IMG/VR virus record: IMGVR_UViG_3300025122_000085
Span: 1 to 32,296 of that record
Strand: one strand, 5' to 3'
DNA from: a virus
Length of the DNA stretch: 32,296 nt
The notes beneath the pieces were generated by a model. That model made no database searches. It was given only the letters and a program-made list of their open reading frames with translations, and had not been told where the DNA came from. Below, piece after piece: positions 8,801-13,782 of this stretch. Position 1 is the first letter of the stretch; every line of letters starts with the position of its first letter. A program made the translations under genes and the position numbers.

Positions 8801-10575
8801 TCAACAAGCTGCCCAGCATGGAGCGCGGCTTGTTTCTGTTCCGCGCCCATCTCTCGTACCGTTTCAAGTTCGCGACGATAGATGTTGTTTAGAATCCCCT
8901 GTGCGTTCAAACGCATTTCGAGATTGTGCAGCCCTCTATCTGATTCTTCATCGTTGGCCTGCATCATTAGACGCACTGTTTCGTTCGTTGCCTCCACAGC
9001 TTTAGCCAAAGCTCGTTGATGTCTCTGGAGCCGCAGCGCGGCTTCTGATGCATCGTCACTTGATGATGCCAGGTACGCCAAAAGGCTCCCACCAGCCACC
9101 AGTGCAGATATCAGTGCTGGTATTCCAGCAGTTGCGGTATTTACAGCCACCGCGAGGCCAGTCGCCGCGCCCGTCGCCGTTACAAGAGCGCCCGACAACA
9201 AGTGAATTACGCCAATAAACGCATAGACTTTCGTGGTTGCCCATACTGCCAATAGCACTGAAGCAAGCACTCGAAAATGCTTAACGATCCAGAGCGCCTT
9301 TTCGCCCAGCATGGTGAAAAACTGCACAATCTCAATAATATATGCCACGATCGTGGCCTTGTTCTTTCGAATAGACTGCGCCATATTAAGCATTGCCGCA
9401 TTCCAGTCATTCGCTATGGACCCCGATCCCGTGCTCATGAAATCTGTGGTGAACAGAATCAGATCTTGCAATGCCGTTAGAAGCTCTTTAAGCCCCTGTC
9501 CAAAGCCCTCAAAAAGCGTAAGCTGCATTTCTTGAACGACTGATTTTAGAATGTCCCATTGTCCTGAAACCGTATTCATCATCGTCAAATAGTTGGATTC
9601 AGTTAGTCCTGCGCTGTCCGCTATGGCGGCGTTGACCTGTTGCCAGCGGTCCGAATTCTCAGCTATCTCCGCCGAAATTCGGGCTATATTGGCACCTGCT
9701 CTTGCGCCAAATACCTCAATCGCATCTGACGTTCCCATCGACGTTTTGCCAATCGTAGTCATAATCTCCGAAAACGTGAACATTTCGGGGCTTATGTCCT
9801 TCATTGCCAGACCATATTTGGCAAGGACACGTGTTTTGCGGGTAGTAGCTTTCGATGCCTGAATCATTGCCATACGAAAGTTTGTTCCAGCGAGCGACCC
9901 TTCGAGGCCCATGTTTCGGAACATTGCTATAGACGCTGTTGTTTCTTCCAGCGTCATACCGAATGACGAACCAACCGAACCAGCATATTTCATGGCTTCG
10001 GCGAGAGATGTGGTGTCGAGCAGCGAATTATTGATAGCCGACGTATAAACATCAACAATCCGCCCTGACTCATGGGCTCCAATGTTGAACTGGGCCATTG
10101 TTGCGGCGAGAAGGTTTGTGGATGCTTCCATGGTCGTGGCGTTTGCGCCCGCAAAATAAAGCGCCTGCCCCGTAGCTCTAATAATCTCATCAGCCGATAG
10201 ACCCGCACGAGCAAGCGCCTGCATACCTTCAGCGGCTTCGGTTGCCGTGTATGCGGTTGTGGCACCAAGCTCTCGTGCCCGGTCTTCAAGGCTCTGTAGC
10301 GCCTTGCCTGTTGCTCCCGACAGCACGCCCACGAGCGTCATTGCTTTTTCAAACTTTGCACCAGTAGTAGCGGCTGCAACGCCAAACGCCGAAATTGCTG
10401 CAGTAGCCGCAACAAATCCCGCCGTCACAGCCTTATCTACCATCTTGCCAACGCTCTTGGCTTTATTTCCCAGTTTCTTTAGGTCGCCTTGCGCCTTGTT
10501 TGAGCCCTTTGTTAATGCGTCGCCCTTGAATCCCAGTTCAACAAATAGTTTGGCAATTGTGCTTCCTGCCGCCAT
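5845..10575 (-). CDS. Tail tape measure protein (TP901 type)
   Basis: This 1576-residue protein sets tail length and is threaded through the tail tube. Residues about 60-370 carry the TP901-type tape-measure core, including TTAYTATEAAEGMQALARAG and MAQFNIGAHES, followed by a hydrophobic stretch. Residues about 500-1030 are long charged helices, probably coiled coil. Residues about 1180-1430 are a run of hydrophobic 11-to-12-residue repeats built on LPxIIxALVDAL. The start at 10575 has GGAGGG nine bases upstream. It lies between the tail chaperone pair and the tail-tip genes, the standard order. At the usual 0.15 nm per residue the predicted tail is about 235 nm, a long siphovirus tail. No lysozyme or peptidase motif was recognised. 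Confidence 0.95.
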   Translation of the reverse strand: MAAGSTIAKLFVELGFKGDALTKGSNKAQGDLKKLGNKAKSVGKMVDKAVTAGFVAATAAISAFGVAAATTGAKFEKAMTLVGVLSGATGKALQSLEDRARELGATTAYTATEAAEGMQALARAGLSADEIIRATGQALYFAGANATTMEASTNLLAATMAQFNIGAHESGRIVDVYTSAINNSLLDTTSLAEAMKYAGSVGSSFGMTLEETTASIAMFRNMGLEGSLAGTNFRMAMIQASKATTRKTRVLAKYGLAMKDISPEMFTFSEIMTTIGKTSMGTSDAIEVFGARAGANIARISAEIAENSDRWQQVNAAIADSAGLTESNYLTMMNTVSGQWDILKSVVQEMQLTLFEGFGQGLKELLTALQDLILFTTDFMSTGSGSIANDWNAAMLNMAQSIRKNKATIVAYIIEIVQFFTMLGEKALWIVKHFRVLASVLLAVWATTKVYAFIGVIHLLSGALVTATGAATGLAVAVNTATAGIPALISALVAGGSLLAYLASSSDDASEAALRLQRHQRALAKAVEATNETVRLMMQANDEESDRGLHNLEMRLNAQGILNNIYRRELETVREMGAEQKQAALHAGQLVEVMIDGNSAFISTTTAARLAQEEGTDAALDMGQALQANANEIRKQIALKEQDIKVIRDRVAAMEHARELLKDGMAEGGVEYEDEDLIAEYGTTQAAIQDARRHTAKDWVRQEAIAAQEVERLNTQLQGQLRIIGDTGAAIERERQQHKISLEKSDADKRKSIWEKLQKDRLAAAKKTDKLIRDSIRNLAAAGGDDFKVWKMGLEDRLKAAEETFAEEIALWKGHNKKITELEMNKALTLARIRETEGVEALEALKSQLSDQYIENKKADETKLESMRREHSAELLQARNHEDRMIAAHEEGTSEWYSAQEEAGSIIHQLMSAQQQEIGGVQRREQTIRLKELHKEQLDITRAQMPEYLALESSINEEIADAEYASQKERLAMAEVHDEQRIALRKRLSGQVLQVVEQDSSEEVKLAKERDALLAMLPEDMGRERLLVEKYYADAIAKVKAEAAEDETDEGKINVLAGLVSGFKAVISVAGQAQAAFSRVMDTLAAISGFAFNLSDAVAEISGQMQELTALEAELEAGEITGAEYLEGIEDLPATAAEAAQTFVTELMAGAIATVQAFVEAAPVLMEELAAQLPDLLTAIADGLVTIIQTVADNIEPIVSAVAKAAPDIMDALVEGLPILLNAIIAAIPTLLGMLLDALPLIITMLTDAVVALIAALPKIIQQLAAALPGIITTLFESLDQIIVALVDAIPKIIGAIIDNLPAIVMALLNGILLLITTILEQLPILITALVELLPDLVGALVDLIPQIITALVDALPDILTALLEMIPVIMAAIIVAMAEIQAMIIEAIPEILAAIFVELIPGLGLASIEMAKQFVVGMYKFFRDLIKEIVSLGAKKTETFGDTPGVIQAGSSGLTAGFAPGDYVVAAQNKEDMLDQILGAMTGGVARAMSSTSAPSLDAPAISGLGPAVMQAAGSMGSTASPMRVTVTAEGKTLDDVLYVAGTRGGTPKLQKSLRKASGATVGFSRGRYANSSST

Positions 10576-10600
10576 GATCTGTTGCCCTCCGTGATTCTCG

Positions 10601-10629
10601 TTTTATTTTATCTTATTTCCTATGGTCAA
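10601..10629 (-). promoter_or_regulatory. Possible promoter upstream of the tape measure gene
   Basis: The minus strand has TTGACC (10629-10624), 17 bases, then ATAAAA (10606-10601) in an AT-rich stretch between the chaperone stop and the tape measure ribosome site. The -35 matches the consensus in five of six positions; the -10 is weak. Confidence 0.3.
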
Positions 10630-10633
10630 GCTT

Positions 10634-10891
10634 CTATGATGATTCAACTGGAACTCCCATGGCGGAAAGACGGTCGATCATTTGCCTTTCCTTTGCCGCT
10701 TCGTCGACCGGACGTTGGGCTGTTTTTCGTTTCTTTTTCTTGTTTCCTTTTCCGCCAAGAGCGCGGGACACAACATCCATAATCATTGTCATTTGCTCGG
10801 CTTTGGTAGACACAACGCATTTGATGCAGATGGTAAGTTGCTCCCATGTAAGGTCAAGCACATCGTCCAGTGTCCAGCCGCTTGAAAACAA
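10634..10891 (-). CDS. Tail assembly chaperone, C-terminal frame (gpT-like, -1 frame)
   Basis: This frame encodes a helical domain beginning GWTLDDVLDLTWEQL, typical of the second part of siphovirus tail assembly chaperones, and ends in a lysine-rich then charged tail. Its only nearby start is a TTG at 10891. However, the frame stays open and protein-like upstream (KLTLEDVEQGLGLLFSSG) through the stop of the preceding chaperone gene, back to a TGA near 11060. It is in the -1 frame relative to that gene. The obvious reading is the lambda G/GT arrangement, in which a programmed -1 frameshift yields a longer fusion that recruits the tape measure protein. Independent initiation at the TTG, with AAGGG eleven bases upstream, is the alternative. 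Confidence 0.75.
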   Translation of the reverse strand: MFSSGWTLDDVLDLTWEQLTICIKCVVSTKAEQMTMIMDVVSRALGGKGNKKKKRKTAQRPVDEAAKERQMIDRLSAMGVPVESS

Positions 10892-10923
10892 AAGACCCAG
10901 CCCTTGTTCAACGTCTTCGAGAG

Positions 10924-11060
10924 TTAGCTTGTGAGTTGGTTCGCGCTTTTGCCGAGGGTTAGCACTCCCGAGCCCACTCTCTTCACGAACCGCTCCGAAA
11001 AAGGCACAAGCGCCACGACAAGTTCCTCCATGGGGAGAACATCGAGGGGATGCTGATCAC
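10924..11060 (-). other. Overlap zone for a probable -1 programmed frameshift
   Basis: Between a -1-frame TGA near 11060 and the zero-frame TAA at 10924 both frames are open. No canonical X-XXY-YYZ heptamer is present. Half-sites where a P-site tRNA could re-pair after a -1 slip are T-TTT-TCG (around 11002-10996), G-GGC-TCG and G-GGA-GTG (around 10975-10963). The A-rich GGC-AAA-AGC lies at 10953-10945. Confidence 0.5.
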
Positions 11061-11466
11061 CGCACGCATCTGGATACGCCTCTTGAAAGATTGCGCCAAG
11101 AAGTTCAGCTATCTTTTCATCTGTGGCAAGTTGAATAACCACATCAATAATTGCTCCAGCAGATCCATCCCCTTTCGAGATAGACCCCAAAGCAAGCGCA
11201 ACGGCGTCTACTTCGATCAACTCTTTCATGTGCCGAAAGACCTTGACCTGTCTGCGCGCTGAGATTGCGCCAGGCAGCACTATCTCCTTGCCTGTGCACG
11301 TCATGACCGACACTGTATCAGGCGGAACCAGTTTATCTAATAGCTGTTCCATCTGTCCAAAGAAGTTTTCTTCCATGGGGCTGTCGGTCTTATTTGCCTG
11401 CTTTATGGCTCCATTGCTGGGTGCCGATTCTGTTTCACTTGATTCCGTAGCGGTTGGCTCGGACAT
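10924..11466 (-). CDS. Tail assembly chaperone (gpG-like)
   Basis: This 180-residue protein lies between the tail tube gene and the tape measure gene, the place of the lambda G chaperone. The N-terminal 35 residues are Ser/Thr/Glu-rich and probably disordered. The rest is a helical, acidic domain (about residues 40-170), with VMTCTGKEIVLPGAISARRQ near its start. Chaperones of this class coat the tape measure protein during tail assembly. The start at 11466 has GGAGG seven bases upstream; the in-frame ATG at 11499 has no ribosome site. The last part overlaps, in the -1 frame, the open frame of the next gene. Confidence 0.75.
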   Translation of the reverse strand: MSEPTATESSETESAPSNGAIKQANKTDSPMEENFFGQMEQLLDKLVPPDTVSVMTCTGKEIVLPGAISARRQVKVFRHMKELIEVDAVALALGSISKGDGSAGAIIDVVIQLATDEKIAELLGAIFQEAYPDACGDQHPLDVLPMEELVVALVPFSERFVKRVGSGVLTLGKSANQLTS

Positions 11467-11528
11467 ATTCACCTCCAGGGCGTGCCAAGACCGTATCACC
11501 GCGAAGAGTCATTTTCAAGCAACGAAAG

Positions 11529-11589
11529 AGCAGCCCTTTCTAATATATATGCACGTCGTCAAACATTATACACATTAGAAAGAACTGCT
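11529..11589 (-). other. Long RNA hairpin between tail tube and chaperone genes
   Basis: Two 16-base arms (11529-11544 and 11574-11589) pair completely in minus-strand RNA, with two adjacent U-G wobbles, around a 29-base AU-rich loop. In plus-strand RNA the same two positions would be mismatches, which argues that the structure acts in the minus-strand transcript. No T-run follows, so it is not a standard terminator. A role in transcript processing, stability or attenuation between a highly expressed gene (tail tube) and a low-demand gene (chaperone) is inferred. Confidence 0.65.
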
Positions 11590-11607
11590 ATTTTCACGAT
11601 TCAGTTT

Positions 11608-12159
11608 CTAAAGCACTCGTTCAAACTTCACGAGTTGCTGGTTTTCCGCCAAAGCCACTGAGTTCCAATCGGTCGTTGAACGAATCGCCGTGAAGCCATA
11701 TTCGAAAGCGTGTTCGTCTTGGCCAAATTGTGGTGCTACGCCCGTGTTTGATTGCGCCTTCCATACATAGACATTCATGGTGTTGCCACTGACCGCCATA
11801 TAATGTCGCACATGAATGGCAACTTCGGTAATGGCCGGCTCGCCTCCAAACGCAAACGTCTCGGCCGCAGCCGAAACAGTCGTAACGCCACCGCCAAGAG
11901 CATACGCAAGATTCGTGAAATCCCATTCTATGCCGGTGAATTTGAGCGACACATTCGATTGCTGTGAAAACGCATAGACTTGCACGCGAGGATTGCCCTG
12001 CATGATAGTCTTTACTTCGTTCGAAATTTCTAAGCCGACGCCGTCTTCGGCAATGGCCCCAACATCTACCGTCGGGGTTGATCCGGCGGCACCCAGAAAA
12101 AGAACAGCGGGGCCAAATGAGATGTCATTAGTTGTGACGGTCGGAATATTATAGGGCAT
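11608..12159 (-). CDS. Major tail tube protein
   Basis: This 183-residue beta-rich protein (SNVSLKFTGIEWDFTNLAYALGGG, split here by function) has the size and sequence character of siphovirus tail tube proteins. An N-terminal strand runs into a G/A-rich loop, followed by alternating strands and a central helix (FTNLAYALGG). It sits directly upstream of the tail chaperone pair and the tape measure gene and downstream of the tail-completion gene, the conserved order for this protein. It polymerises as rings to form the tail tube. A TTGACA promoter candidate and the ribosome site GGAGG precede it, and a long hairpin follows it, consistent with the high expression a tube protein needs. Confidence 0.85.
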   Translation of the reverse strand: MPYNIPTVTTNDISFGPAVLFLGAAGSTPTVDVGAIAEDGVGLEISNEVKTIMQGNPRVQVYAFSQQSNVSLKFTGIEWDFTNLAYALGGGVTTVSAAAETFAFGGEPAITEVAIHVRHYMAVSGNTMNVYVWKAQSNTGVAPQFGQDEHAFEYGFTAIRSTTDWNSVALAENQQLVKFERVL

Positions 12160-12196
12160 AGGCGCCTCCGTAGAGTGTGAACACTTTGCGGCTGCG

Positions 12197-12225
12197 CCTT
12201 ATTTTGGCGTCGTGCGCTATGTCAA
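12197..12225 (-). promoter_or_regulatory. Candidate sigma70-type promoter for the tail tube gene
   Basis: The minus strand has a perfect -35 TTGACA (12225-12220), a 17-base spacer and the weak -10 ATAAGG (12202-12197), about 40 bases before the tail tube start at 12159. It sits in one of the few intergenic gaps in the tail operon. Confidence 0.45.
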
Positions 12226-12269
12226 CATTGATACCACGCTTTCATTTCTAAGTCCAACGTCACGAGCGA

Positions 12270-12653
12270 TTAGGCCGATATTGAGCGAGTGTCGTTTAGC
12301 TGGTTCTGTTCTCCGCACCGACGACAAGGCACCATAATTGACCCGCCTGCTCCTGGCGTGATGTATGCCACGAAATCCTTGTAACGAACGCGAAGCTCGT
12401 CTTTGTCTGCGTTATAGATCCCAAGTCGAGCACAGCAGTTTTCACATGCCCAAACTTCATCACGCATTGGCGGACGCTCTCCTGAACTGGGCGCATCACT
12501 GGGCGCATCATCGACCTGCTGGTTTACTTCGGTCTGTGAATAAACCACTGCCGAGACATGATGAAGCTGGGCATCCATCTCGCTAACTACCATTTCCAGC
12601 CGCTCAAGTCTTTCGGCTTCACGATCATGATTAGTCTTGGCGGGCGTTATCAT
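12270..12653 (-). CDS. Zinc-ribbon protein, Com-like
   Basis: This 127-residue protein has an N-terminal coiled-coil (about 10-45), a Ser/Pro/Glu linker and a C-terminal zinc ribbon with C70-x2-C73 and C110-x2-C113. The ribbon (WACENCCARLGIYN, then CRRCGEQNQLN) resembles Com of phage Mu, a zinc-binding mRNA-binding translational activator, and the related small phage ribbons. Function here is unknown: RNA or DNA binding, or structural zinc, are all possible. Its start overlaps the stop of the second zinc-ribbon gene (ATGA), so the two are translationally coupled. They lie between the tail-completion gene and the tail tube gene, an unusual place for regulators. Confidence 0.7.
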   Translation of the reverse strand: MITPAKTNHDREAERLERLEMVVSEMDAQLHHVSAVVYSQTEVNQQVDDAPSDAPSSGERPPMRDEVWACENCCARLGIYNADKDELRVRYKDFVAYITPGAGGSIMVPCRRCGEQNQLNDTRSISA

Positions 12654-12844
12654 TTTTTAATCCTTGCTATCGCCTGCTTTCCACAGCCGTTGCAGACCAA
12701 TATTGTGGCATGTCTTTCGTTTTTCGGTTTGGCAATTATGGTCGCCCCGACCGGCAAGGTTTCGAGCCTGTTGCCGCAGGCGCATTTCACAACGAGATCT
12801 GGTTCGTTTGGCGCGTTTGCTGTTTTCCAGTTCTGGGTTCTCAT
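12650..12844 (-). CDS. Small zinc-ribbon protein
   Basis: This 64-residue basic protein has a CxC (C21, C23) and a CxxC (C51, C54) separated by 27 residues, with GNRLE and GKQ in the usual zinc-knuckle positions. This is a rubredoxin-like zinc ribbon. It overlaps both neighbours by four bases (ATGA), and so is coupled to the tail-completion gene before it and the Com-like gene after it. No family name is recognised. Binding to nucleic acid is possible given the basic C-terminus (QAIARIKK) but is not shown. Confidence 0.65.
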   Translation of the reverse strand: MRTQNWKTANAPNEPDLVVKCACGNRLETLPVGATIIAKPKNERHATILVCNGCGKQAIARIKK

Positions 12845-13275
12845 GAAACGGCCCGATAGGATAGCCGAACCGTAAATATGCCGGTTGCGTAAAATGCTCG
12901 AACATTTTCGTTCCAGCCCTCGGTTGGCCTTGCTACCTCTACAGCATATCCGGCGACTTTAATTCCATCACGCCGCAACGTTTGGCAGTGCAGCGCGGCA
13001 AAGCACGCATCATAAAGCTGTAGAACGTGCCCTGCGGACTGGCGCGAGTAGGCCCAAACCTCTACCGTTGCCGCCTGGTATCCACTTGTGCCTTCTACTG
13101 AGCCGCCTGTCAAATCAATAACAACAAGCGGATAGACGGCACCGCCAGCATCAGGATTTTGAAGATGGGAACCATGAACGCGATCGTCCGCTATGGCGGC
13201 TACTGCCGAATCCGCCATTAGCGTCGCCCTGATTATTAGCTTTGCATCGTTCGAGCTTGGCGGTTGATATGCCAT
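12841..13275 (-). CDS. Tail completion / terminator protein (DUF3168-like)
   Basis: This 144-residue protein begins with a helix (NDAKLIIRATLMADSAVAAIA), followed by DDRVHGSHLQNPDAGGAVYPLVVIDL, a strand-turn-strand core and a C-terminal ARPTEGWNENVRAFYATGIFTVRL. This pattern of helix, proline-rich loop, YPxVVI strand and terminal F/Y-rich strand fits tail-completion proteins (gp17/gpU-like, DUF3168), which cap the tail tube and join it to the head. It follows the gp10-like gene directly and precedes the tail tube region, the expected position. I am confident of the class and less so of the exact family. Confidence 0.75.
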   Translation of the reverse strand: MAYQPPSSNDAKLIIRATLMADSAVAAIADDRVHGSHLQNPDAGGAVYPLVVIDLTGGSVEGTSGYQAATVEVWAYSRQSAGHVLQLYDACFAALHCQTLRRDGIKVAGYAVEVARPTEGWNENVRAFYATGIFTVRLSYRAVS

Positions 13276-13782
13276 CTATGCAAACCTAACGCCAGCGCCC
13301 GTACGAAGCTCTTTTCCAAGCACACGAACCACCGCCCGCATCATGTCTTTTTGAACTTCCGGTTCTTGGGCGGTTAGATAAATTGTGTTTCTGGGCAACA
13401 TTACTCGCGTTCCCTGAATCACGAACTTAGCGTATCCGACCGCCCCATAATTGAACCCAACCCGATAGCCTATTTTCTTTCCCGACCCCGTAATTTCGCC
13501 CGTTATATTGTTTCGCATCTTTCTTGATTGAGCATGAACTTGATACGGCTTTTCGGCGTGGATTTTAATAGAGCGATGTCTTCGGGCATAAGGGTGCCCC
13601 ATATCTGCCAGATCTTGGAGCGTATGGTCTATTAGCCCTATATTCCAATGAAGCGCTTTCTCCAGCACCTTTCCTGCCCCTTGGAGAGATTTTTTGGCCG
13701 CCTCGCCAAACGCTGCGCTTTCCAGCTTTTGTAAATTATACAGGCCCGCTTGAAGACCCTCTATTTCTATCGTCACGCTCAT
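13276..13782 (-). CDS. HK97 gp10-like head-tail connector protein
   Basis: The 168-residue protein starts with a strand and a long helix (GLYNLQKLESAAFGEAAKKS), then ALHWNIGLIDHTLQDLADMGHPYARRH and a basic, beta-rich C-terminal half. This resembles HK97 gp10-like minor tail/neck proteins, which complete the head-tail interface. In most phages the gene is next to the gp6-like connector gene; here the two are separated by the 7 kb transferase cassette. Its ATG overlaps the stop of the glycosyltransferase gene (ATGA), and its stop abuts the ATG of the tail-completion gene. Confidence 0.75.
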   Translation of the reverse strand: MSVTIEIEGLQAGLYNLQKLESAAFGEAAKKSLQGAGKVLEKALHWNIGLIDHTLQDLADMGHPYARRHRSIKIHAEKPYQVHAQSRKMRNNITGEITGSGKKIGYRVGFNYGAVGYAKFVIQGTRVMLPRNTIYLTAQEPEVQKDMMRAVVRVLGKELRTGAGVRFA

